This document shows, one piece after another, positions 42,674 to 51,288 of a stretch of DNA of 64,000 nt. Both the position numbers and the translations under genes were made by a program. Source of the DNA: RGIG8244 sp045592785 (lineage in GTDB: Bacteria; Verrucomicrobiota; Lentisphaeria; Victivallales; UBA1829); NCBI GenBank assembly GCA_045592785.1, contig JAZNVL010000055.1:1-64000 (forward strand), given 5' to 3'. The first letter of the stretch is position 1. Every line of letters begins with the position of its first letter. The notes below the pieces were generated by a model that saw only the letters and a list, made by a program, of their open reading frames with translations, had not been told where the DNA came from and did no database searches.

Positions 42674-45598
42674 TCAATAACGGAATGAGGGAATACCACG
42701 TTCCTGATTTTCACGGATCGGAGAACCATCCGGTTTGATCAGACGGCTGGTCATGAAGATCAGCAGACTGACCTTTTCAGAACCACGGCCTTTGGACTGG
42801 AAGAGACGTCCCACCAGCGGCAGATCGCCCAGGATCGGGTACTGGTCTTCCACGATATTGATACGGTCCTTGATCACACCACCAAGCACAATGGTTTCAC
42901 CGTCGAAACTGACAATGGTCGTTTCCACTGTTCTCGCTTCGATGATCGGCATCTTCAATGTGTTGGGATAGTAACGTGTTTCGCCATCGTTTTCCAGAGG
43001 CAGTTCGTAAGAATAGTCCGTCCAGCCAACGAATTCCTGGATCACAGGAGTCATCGGCAGCGTGATGACGTAGTTATCTTCCACCTGCGGGGAAACGTTC
43101 AGAACGATACCTTCTTCCACTGCATCACCGAACGTCGGGATGGACGGCTGGAACACAGGAATGTCTTCTTCGTTGTCGCCGCCGGAAACCGTTTCCAAAG
43201 TAGCATCATCCCATTCATCCGGGTAGTACTTTTCCGTCACCATCTTGATAACAGCGGACTGTCCGGCAAGAGTCGTGATACGGGGGGTGGAAAGGATGTC
43301 CGTGGAATCAGCCTGATCCAAAGCGTGCATCTTTGCACTGACATCATAGCCCTTCTTGTTGGAGTGAGACCAGTTGATCACCACGTCATTGTTATTGGCA
43401 TTACCGGTCGCAAAGAAGGCGGAAGGATCGTCCATCGCGTTACGCACCAACTGGGAGTTCGCACCAAAGGTCACAGAACTGCCGAACACAGAGGTGAAGT
43501 TGGTCGGCACTTTGTAGTACGCATAACCTTCTTCCGGTTCACTGTCGATCAGAACAGTAGACCCCTTCTCGAAAGCGGCAACCATTTCGCCGGTGTAGCC
43601 TCCGGACATCGGTTTCTGGATTTCGATACCACCTTCGCTGGATGAATTATACAGTTTTTTCTTGTAAACATAACCATCGTATTCGGCAACAAAGGAAGCA
43701 GATCCACTTTCATCATCTTCATCTTCTTTGACAAACTCAATCTGCTCCGAGGTAATAGTATGCTTACCATCGGTGGAACGGGAAAGCACATACTCAAAGC
43801 CAAGTTCTTCCAGGTCATTGAGCGCGACTTCAACAAACTTCACCTGGGTCATGACCTGGGTCGTCTGTTCCGTATTCAGCTGCTCCAACATTTCGGAGAT
43901 TTCAGCCAGGTTTTCGGGTGTATTGGTGATAACCAGACGGCTCACCGCTTCATCCACGCGCAGTGCTGTCCCGGCAGGGAACGGAACACCACGATTGATA
44001 AAGTACTGTTTCACTGCTCCGCTGCTTGCGCTGTTGTTTCCGGACTCATCATCTCCGCCGCCGCCTTCGCCGTCTCCGCCGCCGCCGGTGGATTCAATCA
44101 TGATGTCAAGAGCTTCTTTTTCCACAACAAACACTTTGTGTTCATATTCTTCCAGAGGAACTTTCGCATCCGCAATGATCACGGCATGGGGTTCCACACG
44201 GTAACGGACACCGGCAGCCTGGCAGACCAGATCGATTGCAGTAAGCAAGTTGGCATTTTCAACTTTCAAATAGTCGATCACATACTTGTTAGCTTTTTCG
44301 CTGCTGCTTTCTTCACTGCTGCTTTCTTCACTGCTTTCTTCACTGCTTTCTTCATCAGACTCTTCATCAGACTCTTCATCCGATTCTTCGTCGGACTCAT
44401 CTTCCTCATCGGACTCATCGTCAGAAGCAGTCTCTGCAGCTTTCTGTTCCTGCGCAGCAAGACCGGCAATATTGTCGCTCAAAAGCAGAAGGATGTTCAC
44501 ACCATTCTTTTCCACGTCAAGTTCCTGCGAACGATCACGCAGTTCCTGGATCACTTCGCTCAATGCACGGTCTTCGAAGTCCAGAGAAGGAATCACGATG
44601 GATTTCAATTTGGACTGAATGTTTTTCGTAGCATCCACTTTTTCCTGGGGGGAGAACTGATCCTGCGGATTGTCTGTATCATCCACCGTCGTCAAAACAG
44701 GAGAAACGCTGCTCCATGCGACTTCGGCAGAACGTTCCAGAGACATCAGGTCTTTTCTTCTCTTACCGACTTCAGCCAGTTTTTCATAGCATTTGCGCAA
44801 ACATTCAATCGCCTGTTCATTATAGGGATCCTGACGGAGTACCACATTGAAGTGGTCACGCGCTTTCGCCCACTGTTTGCTCTTGTAGAAATTCTGACCG
44901 ATACGGAGTTCGCGGGCAATAATAAGCTCGCGATTATCACCATCAGGGTCCACTTCGTCCTCGGAAATATTCCGATTGAATTCAGCGGCTTCTTTCAGCT
45001 TCTGATATTTCTTCTTCATATTTTCCATGATGTCTTTGCACAGCGGATAATGCGCGATCGCATCATCGCTGTACTTCATAGCAAGGTCGTAATCCCCGGC
45101 ATTGGCAGATTTCTCTGCTTCATAGAACAATTCCAACGCGCAATGGTAATATGCTTTACCAAGCAGCGCACGGATCTTTTCCTGTTTTTCCTGCAACGGC
45201 TCGGAAAGCTTGTCGTCCCCGCCTTTGCCGCGAAGAATTTCATTGGCTTGAAGCGCAAGATCAATACATTTCCGGTAATTATTGTGCTGATATTCGATGG
45301 AAGCCATCTTGAAATATTCATCGACCTGCTTGATCCGTTCGTCTTCTGCAATCATCGTTTCAGCAACAATGCGGTCCGGAACGACCGCAGGTGCAGGGGC
45401 TGCCGCCGGGGCAGGTGCCGTAGGTTTCGCATCAGCAGCGGGTGCGACAGAAAACTCTGCCGAGACCTTGGCAGGAGCGGCATCTTTTTCCTTCAATGTT
45501 GCAATATCATCATCCGCAGTGACTGAGAGAACAGTCATGCCGGAAAGAAGCACCAAAGCAAAGAGCGGTGTTACGGGACGGCGGGAAGCAAGAGACAT
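42674..45598 (-). CDS. Type IV pilus-type secretin, second copy, with acidic Ser/Asp/Glu insertion
   Basis: 974 residues. ATG at 45598 follows AAGGAG at 6 nt, and a signal peptide ends at SVTADD. An Ala/Pro linker is followed by a TPR-like helical region (about 85-290), an N0/STN-like domain split by a ~43-residue acidic tract (about 392-434), an N1-like repeat (about 530-590) and the secretin domain (about 600-950). That domain has VSFDGETIVLGGVIKDR-like and LGDLPLVGRLFQSKG signatures. The C-terminal pattern SRLIKPDGSPIREN parallels the neighbouring secretin, so the pair is a tandem duplication. Confidence 0.88.
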   Translation of the reverse strand: MSLASRRPVTPLFALVLLSGMTVLSVTADDDIATLKEKDAAPAKVSAEFSVAPAADAKPTAPAPAAAPAPAVVPDRIVAETMIAEDERIKQVDEYFKMASIEYQHNNYRKCIDLALQANEILRGKGGDDKLSEPLQEKQEKIRALLGKAYYHCALELFYEAEKSANAGDYDLAMKYSDDAIAHYPLCKDIMENMKKKYQKLKEAAEFNRNISEDEVDPDGDNRELIIARELRIGQNFYKSKQWAKARDHFNVVLRQDPYNEQAIECLRKCYEKLAEVGKRRKDLMSLERSAEVAWSSVSPVLTTVDDTDNPQDQFSPQEKVDATKNIQSKLKSIVIPSLDFEDRALSEVIQELRDRSQELDVEKNGVNILLLLSDNIAGLAAQEQKAAETASDDESDEEDESDEESDEESDEESDEESSEESSEESSSEESSSEKANKYVIDYLKVENANLLTAIDLVCQAAGVRYRVEPHAVIIADAKVPLEEYEHKVFVVEKEALDIMIESTGGGGDGEGGGGDDESGNNSASSGAVKQYFINRGVPFPAGTALRVDEAVSRLVITNTPENLAEISEMLEQLNTEQTTQVMTQVKFVEVALNDLEELGFEYVLSRSTDGKHTITSEQIEFVKEDEDDESGSASFVAEYDGYVYKKKLYNSSSEGGIEIQKPMSGGYTGEMVAAFEKGSTVLIDSEPEEGYAYYKVPTNFTSVFGSSVTFGANSQLVRNAMDDPSAFFATGNANNNDVVINWSHSNKKGYDVSAKMHALDQADSTDILSTPRITTLAGQSAVIKMVTEKYYPDEWDDATLETVSGGDNEEDIPVFQPSIPTFGDAVEEGIVLNVSPQVEDNYVITLPMTPVIQEFVGWTDYSYELPLENDGETRYYPNTLKMPIIEARTVETTIVSFDGETIVLGGVIKDRINIVEDQYPILGDLPLVGRLFQSKGRGSEKVSLLIFMTSRLIKPDGSPIRENQERGIPSFRY
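44298..44424 (-). repeat. Short tandem repeat coding an acidic Ser/Asp/Glu tract in the second secretin
   Basis: Repeated TCTTCATCAGAC- and TTCACTGCTTTC-type units (plus-strand reading, about 9-15 bp) encode runs of SDEE and SSEE. The unit is repetitive at DNA level, so slippage in frame is possible. Confidence 0.75.
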
Positions 45599-45658
45599 GT
45601 CTGACTCCTTACGATCTGATCTATTATAAAGTTTCATATTCTATATTCCTCCTCAAAC

Positions 45659-48379
45659 TCAACGCCGGAAGTCCGGCAGCCCAGGAGCAGGATTGGCTCG
45701 CAACGGAGTCCCGTCACCACTGATCAGTCGGGATGTGACAGAAATCAGCAGGTTATCCTTCTGGGAATTGCTACTGTCCACAGAGAAAAGACGTCCCAGC
45801 AACGGAATTTCACCGAGGACGGGCCAACGATCGTCACGACGTGCCTGATGGTCCACCAGCATACCGCCGATAACAACCGTCTGACCGTCATATACTTTCA
45901 CCTGTGTTTCCACCGCACGGTTGGAAAGTTCAGGCATTTTCAAAGTAACTTTTGCACCGCCGTTACCGGATTCCGAAGCGCCGGTATTTGCATCGCGTCC
46001 GAATTTACCGAACACGATTTCATAACTGTAGTCAGACCATCCAACAAGGTCAACAACGGAAGGTGCAAGAGAAATATTGATTGTATAGTTGTTCGGGCTC
46101 ACCACAGGTGTCGCCGTGAAAATCACACCAACGTCTGTTGCATCGCCGAATTCCGGAATAGAGGGTTCCAATGTAATACTGGAACCGCAGCTTGTTCCGA
46201 GTTCCGGTTCTTCCCAGTCTTCCGGGAAGTACATTTCACGAACCATACGGATCGTACCCGTTTCCCCGTTCTTCGTCATGAGTTTCGGAGTGGAGAGCAC
46301 TTCCGAGCGGTCCGTCTGATCAAGTGCATAGACCGTAAGGAACACATTCCAGACATTATCACCGCCGAAGTTGGGCAGGATGTTCATGTTATTGATCAGC
46401 ACACTCTTTTCATAGTTCAGAGGCTTACGCACAGGAGAACCGATTCCGAAGGACCAACGGATATTGGTGTTCTGGTGAGAAAGAGTCCAGTCAAATCCCA
46501 GTTCTTCCAAGTCATTCATGGCAATTTCCATGATTTTGGCTTCCATCAGAACAAGGGGAGTGTCAATGTCGATTTCGCGAACCAGAAGTTCCAGTTTACG
46601 GAGGACTTCCGGCGTATTCTTCACTTCCAGACGATTTGTCTTGGGGTTGTAAGCAACGTATGTCGTACCTTCCGGGAAGGAGAACCCAAGGTCAATAAAG
46701 TAGCTGCGGAGCTTCGTGGAATAGTCAGGACCTTTCGTACGGGTTGCCATTGCAGCTGCGACACCGGTATCGAATGTGTCTTCCACGCTCATACCATCCA
46801 TCGCATCTTCCACGGAAAAACCGCCTTCTTTGTCTTTGCCACCGTCTTCCGTGCTTGTCTGGATCTTGAATCCGATCATACGGTTCACGGTCGCACGACG
46901 GATCGGAATTTCCACCTTATCCATGGTGTTACCTTCCGCAATACGTTCAGCATCACCAAGCACGATCACCTTTTTCTGTTCATCGATACGATATTTCAGA
47001 CCGGCGTGCAGGCAGAGGTAACGGATACATTCCAGAAGAGGAACGTTCTGCAGAGTGAATGTAACCGGAGAATCCAAAAGGTTAAGGGCAGCCCCCTGTT
47101 CGCCTTCTTTCGGGCCCATCAACAGAATATTGACCCCGATCCCTTCCGGGTCAAGCTGTTTACTCTTTTCCATCAATTCGGTAGCAGCCTGACGAACAGT
47201 GTACTGTTCGAATTTGATGGAGGGAATGATCAGGTTTTTGGATTTGTTGTAAAGAGGATTGTTCGTGTCTTCATATTCACGAACGATATTATCCTGTTCC
47301 GTTTTTGCAGTATCGGGCACGCTTTCCACCCAACGCCATTCGATAAGAGACTGTTCCTGCAGAAGTTCATTGTACTGACGCATATCAGCAATGAAGTAAA
47401 GTTTCCGGTAAATGCGGGAGAGAACCTGGATCGCCTTGTCATTATAGGGATCCAGAATCAGAATCTGCTCCATTTTATCACGGGCTTGCGTGTATCTGCG
47501 CTTACGGTAAAGCTGTTCGCCCTGACGATACAACTGCTGGATCTGCAGCTGTCTGTCTTTCAGACCGGGGTCCTTGGATTCCAGACTTGTTTTATCAACG
47601 AAGTCACTGTAATCATGGATCTTATTGCACTGTGCAATGAGGTTGTCAACCCGTTCTGCGAAATCGGGGTCCTTGCTTGCCTTGATAGCATTGGCAAGTT
47701 CCTGCTCTTCCGCATTTTTTACGCCGAGATAATAGATGAATTTGGCGACATTGAGTTTTGCTTTGATGTCGGCACCCTGTGCGGCAGCCGCCTGCAAATC
47801 TTTTTCTGCCAGAATATTGATAAGTTTGTCACGGCTTTCCTGATAAATCTTGTTCGCCATGGCATCACAGCACACCTTTCGCAGTGCTTCATATTTTTCC
47901 GTAAGACTTACGATCAACTTCGTGGGCTGTCCAACAGGAACATCCTTCGTTGCATCCGCAATATCTTTAATGATCGTTTGACATTCTCTATACTGTTTTG
48001 CGCCCAAAGCGACAAAGAGAGAATCCCATTTTGCCTTCAAATCGCCAGTGATCGGAGTCAAGCGGGTCTGTTTATGATAATCCAATATCGCAGCCGTGAC
48101 CTTAAAGATTTCCAACGCATCTTCGTATGCTTCCTTTTCCATGGCAGCGCTGGCTTGCGCGAGTGCGCTCATCACATACTTTTCCTGCACAGAAAAATCT
48201 TTTTCCGCTTCCGTCTTGATCGCACCTGCAGCAGGGGGCGGCGGCACTGCACCTTTTGTCTCTGCCGCAGCAACATCTTGTGCAGATGCTGTACTTACCA
48301 GAGACATGCTGATAGCCGCAAAAACAGGTATGATACCTGCCAAACGCGACTGCCGGGATTCAATGGGATACCTCTTCAT
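45659..48379 (-). CDS. Amuc_1098-like type IV pilus outer-membrane secretin
   Basis: 906 residues. ATG at 48379 is preceded by AAGGAT at 7 nt; several upstream in-frame ATGs lack a site. A signal peptide ends at STASAQ. A TPR-like helical N-terminal part (about 50-370) is followed by an N0-like domain (about 410-500), an N1-like repeat (about 570-630) and the secretin domain (about 640-890). That domain has VYDGQTVVIGGMLVD and LGEIPLLGRLF. The TPR-plus-secretin layout and the gene order match the Akkermansia Amuc_1098 protein. Confidence 0.88.
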   Translation of the reverse strand: MKRYPIESRQSRLAGIIPVFAAISMSLVSTASAQDVAAAETKGAVPPPPAAGAIKTEAEKDFSVQEKYVMSALAQASAAMEKEAYEDALEIFKVTAAILDYHKQTRLTPITGDLKAKWDSLFVALGAKQYRECQTIIKDIADATKDVPVGQPTKLIVSLTEKYEALRKVCCDAMANKIYQESRDKLINILAEKDLQAAAAQGADIKAKLNVAKFIYYLGVKNAEEQELANAIKASKDPDFAERVDNLIAQCNKIHDYSDFVDKTSLESKDPGLKDRQLQIQQLYRQGEQLYRKRRYTQARDKMEQILILDPYNDKAIQVLSRIYRKLYFIADMRQYNELLQEQSLIEWRWVESVPDTAKTEQDNIVREYEDTNNPLYNKSKNLIIPSIKFEQYTVRQAATELMEKSKQLDPEGIGVNILLMGPKEGEQGAALNLLDSPVTFTLQNVPLLECIRYLCLHAGLKYRIDEQKKVIVLGDAERIAEGNTMDKVEIPIRRATVNRMIGFKIQTSTEDGGKDKEGGFSVEDAMDGMSVEDTFDTGVAAAMATRTKGPDYSTKLRSYFIDLGFSFPEGTTYVAYNPKTNRLEVKNTPEVLRKLELLVREIDIDTPLVLMEAKIMEIAMNDLEELGFDWTLSHQNTNIRWSFGIGSPVRKPLNYEKSVLINNMNILPNFGGDNVWNVFLTVYALDQTDRSEVLSTPKLMTKNGETGTIRMVREMYFPEDWEEPELGTSCGSSITLEPSIPEFGDATDVGVIFTATPVVSPNNYTINISLAPSVVDLVGWSDYSYEIVFGKFGRDANTGASESGNGGAKVTLKMPELSNRAVETQVKVYDGQTVVIGGMLVDHQARRDDRWPVLGEIPLLGRLFSVDSSNSQKDNLLISVTSRLISGDGTPLRANPAPGLPDFRR

Positions 48380-48429
48380 AGCATTATCCTTGTTCATTGT
48401 TATATTTTGAATATATTTCATACTTATCA

Positions 48430-49686
48430 TCACTTACGTTTACGGGCTTTACGTCTGGGCTGGTCCTGGGGGATCTCAATGGTGGAAAGACCGCCATCCG
48501 AAAATTCCGGTTCAACCTGCTCATCGCCAGTCAACGGGCCACGTTTTTCGACATCAGGTGTTTTCTTTTTACCGGTAAGGGTAATCATTTCACCGGAATC
48601 AGATTTGACCTGTGCCGTTCTGCCTTTTGCAGAAATCAACGTATAATTTTCGACGCCGTTTTTGGAATTTCCAAGGGTAAATTTTTCACCGACTTTGCAA
48701 CTGAAAGTATCTTTGGGATGTGCATTGGAAAGCATAACATTTTCGATGGGATCGAACACCTTCTTCATGCGTTCGCATTTGATTTTGACATCAGAGCCTT
48801 CACGGGTGATGAGGATATAAGTCTTGTCACCGGGACGATCCTTGTTATCCGGCACACATTCCGCGATGACAAAAGTATCTTTACCATGTTTGAATGTATC
48901 ACCCAACTGATGGGTTTTGATCTGAGGCTTTCTTTCATCCGGAGCCTGATATTCGAGTTTCAGTTTCCAGTTTTTCATATCGGGATCGCTGTAATCATCA
49001 ACGCCGCGGAAACGGAGATTTTTGAACTCACTGACAATAACCCGGCGCACGGCGATACTGTCGATGTATTTCGGATGAGATGTCGGGTTATTGGGATCAG
49101 TTTTGAACTCATATTCTTCGCGTGTGGAGAAGAAGTCACCATCCGGGTCATTATCGATTTCATCGGCAGAATCGGCATAAACATTGTATTGTTTTTCCCA
49201 TTCATCCGGAACACCGTTCTGGTTTTTATCAGGAGAATCACTGTCGCCTGCTTCTGAATCCACATTCATTTCAATACGTTTCTGTTTTCCCAGGAGTGCA
49301 TGGTTACAGTCCGTGATCGGACATTTCTGCGCATTTTTCGAACCGGGGGCGGGAAAGTATTTATGATTGATCAGATTCCGGCAGAAGGGACAGATAGACA
49401 GCGGGAAACAGGCAAAGAGGTCGGTTTTTGCATCTGTCTTATCATCGCGATAAGAACTGGGACTCCATACGGTATCGCCGTAGAAGATGCTTTGTTCCTT
49501 ATATTCCTCGCTGGAGAAATCATTTACAATCTGGTCCGTTGCCGGTTCCTGTTTTTCCAAGATCGCATTGACACGTTTGTTCTGCACATCCTGCAGGAAG
49601 TTCACCTGAAGGACCAACAGGATAGCAAATACGACAAGCAAAGAAGCCAGGATTACTTTTTCATAATGAGCGGAGAAAAAATTCAT
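48430..49686 (-). CDS. Amuc_1099-like pilus-system protein
   Basis: 418 residues. An N-terminal membrane helix (about 10-29) is followed by a zinc-ribbon-like Cys set (CPFC near residue 98, and KCPITDC). Two thrombospondin-type-3-like calcium motifs follow (DKNQNGVPDEW and DNDPDGDFFSTREEY, ending in TDPNNPTS). Beta-rich repeats about 60 residues long fill the rest, and the C-terminus is very basic. Named by position between the 1098- and 1100-like genes. AAAGGAAT precedes the ATG. Function unknown. Confidence 0.65.
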   Translation of the reverse strand: MNFFSAHYEKVILASLLVVFAILLVLQVNFLQDVQNKRVNAILEKQEPATDQIVNDFSSEEYKEQSIFYGDTVWSPSSYRDDKTDAKTDLFACFPLSICPFCRNLINHKYFPAPGSKNAQKCPITDCNHALLGKQKRIEMNVDSEAGDSDSPDKNQNGVPDEWEKQYNVYADSADEIDNDPDGDFFSTREEYEFKTDPNNPTSHPKYIDSIAVRRVIVSEFKNLRFRGVDDYSDPDMKNWKLKLEYQAPDERKPQIKTHQLGDTFKHGKDTFVIAECVPDNKDRPGDKTYILITREGSDVKIKCERMKKVFDPIENVMLSNAHPKDTFSCKVGEKFTLGNSKNGVENYTLISAKGRTAQVKSDSGEMITLTGKKKTPDVEKRGPLTGDEQVEPEFSDGGLSTIEIPQDQPRRKARKRK

Positions 49687-49711
49687 CGTTATATTCCTTT
49701 ACCTGTTATCT

Positions 49712-51283
49712 TTATCTCTTGTCCAAAACACTGCCGATATAAACCAGATAGTTCAATTTGATGCGTACGACAACGCGTTTGTGCTGTCCGATCAATGGAG
49801 CGCCATAAGATTCTGCGGAGTAAATCTGATTGAGGCGATCTTCCTCTTTCGCTTTATCCACTTCTGCAGAAGCTTTATCATTTTGAACGGGACGCCCCTC
49901 TTCACCCACATTCTGGTTGTTTTCGTTGGAAGACGAAAGCAAGGTACTGACGTGACTGTTACCATCTCTGACTTCATTGAACTTGGGATCGCGCATGAAG
50001 CTCATTTCTTCGATTTCATAAACACGGTTCTGCTCGTATGCTTTGTGCAGGATGTTCACGAATGCGCGGATCTGATCCATTTCAGATTCCACAGTCACTT
50101 CATATACAAACTTCTTGTATTCCTTTTCATCCATCTTCTTGTTTTCGTCCATGTAGCGGACCGTATCCCCTTCCAGTGCGCCGCTGGGCTTTGCGCTGAA
50201 CGGAGAAGAAATCGCGACGAGCTTGCTGATCTTTGCGAGACGCATCCGTTTGAAGAGGTCCTCAATGATCTGGTAATGGCGGATAATATGCACCACGTTT
50301 CCGGGCGGGGGAAGAGTATCATTGTGGTTGAAAGTAAAATTGGGGATCAACTTTTGCAATTCAGCGGCATCGGGTTCGACCGGTTTGCCATCTTTATTGA
50401 CGGCACTTTTCAATCCGGGAATGATATCAGGATTTTTGCTGATCTTGATCTGAATACCGTCGATGTAGTATTTACACTTCATACTTGCCATGGTACGGGG
50501 GAGGCCGAGCGCCTGCATCAGGATATGATTGGCATCTTCATCGGTGATCTCATCTTCCAGAGTATCTTCAGAGATATTCTTTTTGAATCTTGCCATCGCT
50601 TTATCGAAGGATTTCTTTGCAGCTTCGATCCACGCGGCTTTAAGTTCTTCCGGTTCGAACACCAGATCTTCGGAAGGAGTACACATACGTTCGCGGAAGT
50701 TATTGAAGATCTCATTACGTTCATCCACAGTCACATCGTTATCTCTGGACACGCCCTGATTGGCTCTGTCCTGATAGTATTCATCATAGACCGTTTTGAA
50801 AAGATCAAGGATATCTGTTTCTGTGTATTTAAGAACGATCACATCACTGATCTTGGTGATCTTGTTTTCATCTTCATCTTCTGCGGCAGCATCTTCTGCG
50901 GCAGGCGCAGGAGCAGCTTCAGGCTTAACGGCGGCAACAGTCTGACCGGAACGGAGGAATGCAGCGGACTCCAGATTATGGATAAAACCGAGGAGTTCAT
51001 CGCGATAAGGATTCCCGATTTTGCGTTGGAGAGCAATCGTTTTTTCCAGAAGGACCTTTGTATTTCCTTCGATGATGGTAGCACTGTCACGCACCGGATT
51101 GGGATTGGACTTTTTATTGATTTTCTGGATTTCTTTATCGGCTTCTTCGATTTTCTGCATAGTTTCCTGCACATGGGCATAAACGCAAATACATTCATAA
51201 ATCATAAAGCAGGTGATAAGGAGAGAAACCGCAAGGACAACGACCAGAGGTTTATTTTTCTTGATAACGTTAGGAGTATTCAT
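49712..51283 (-). CDS. Amuc_1100-like pilus-system protein
   Basis: 523 residues. An N-terminal basic stretch and one membrane helix (about 12-34, following KKNKPLVVV) precede a coiled-coil (about 38-110). An Ala/Pro/Glu-rich linker and mixed alpha/beta domains, including a C-terminal PilO-like ferredoxin fold (about 380-440), follow. The start NKPLVVVLAVSLLITCF has the same design as the N-terminus of Akkermansia Amuc_1100 (NKP then a helix), but the protein is about 200 residues longer. It probably plays the PilN/PilO role in the inner membrane. Confidence 0.65.
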   Translation of the reverse strand: MNTPNVIKKNKPLVVVLAVSLLITCFMIYECICVYAHVQETMQKIEEADKEIQKINKKSNPNPVRDSATIIEGNTKVLLEKTIALQRKIGNPYRDELLGFIHNLESAAFLRSGQTVAAVKPEAAPAPAAEDAAAEDEDENKITKISDVIVLKYTETDILDLFKTVYDEYYQDRANQGVSRDNDVTVDERNEIFNNFRERMCTPSEDLVFEPEELKAAWIEAAKKSFDKAMARFKKNISEDTLEDEITDEDANHILMQALGLPRTMASMKCKYYIDGIQIKISKNPDIIPGLKSAVNKDGKPVEPDAAELQKLIPNFTFNHNDTLPPPGNVVHIIRHYQIIEDLFKRMRLAKISKLVAISSPFSAKPSGALEGDTVRYMDENKKMDEKEYKKFVYEVTVESEMDQIRAFVNILHKAYEQNRVYEIEEMSFMRDPKFNEVRDGNSHVSTLLSSSNENNQNVGEEGRPVQNDKASAEVDKAKEEDRLNQIYSAESYGAPLIGQHKRVVVRIKLNYLVYIGSVLDKR

Positions 51284-51288
51284 GGCAA

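Noticed and set aside
43760..45526. 588-codon plus-strand frame opposite the second secretin
   Set aside because: Phe/Ile/His-rich antisense shadow with no start signal; the minus strand encodes the secretin.
45848..48646. 932-codon open frame on the plus strand opposite the first secretin
   Set aside because: The opposite strand encodes a secretin with signal peptide and full motifs. The plus frame is rich in His/Phe/Arg, typical of antisense shadows.
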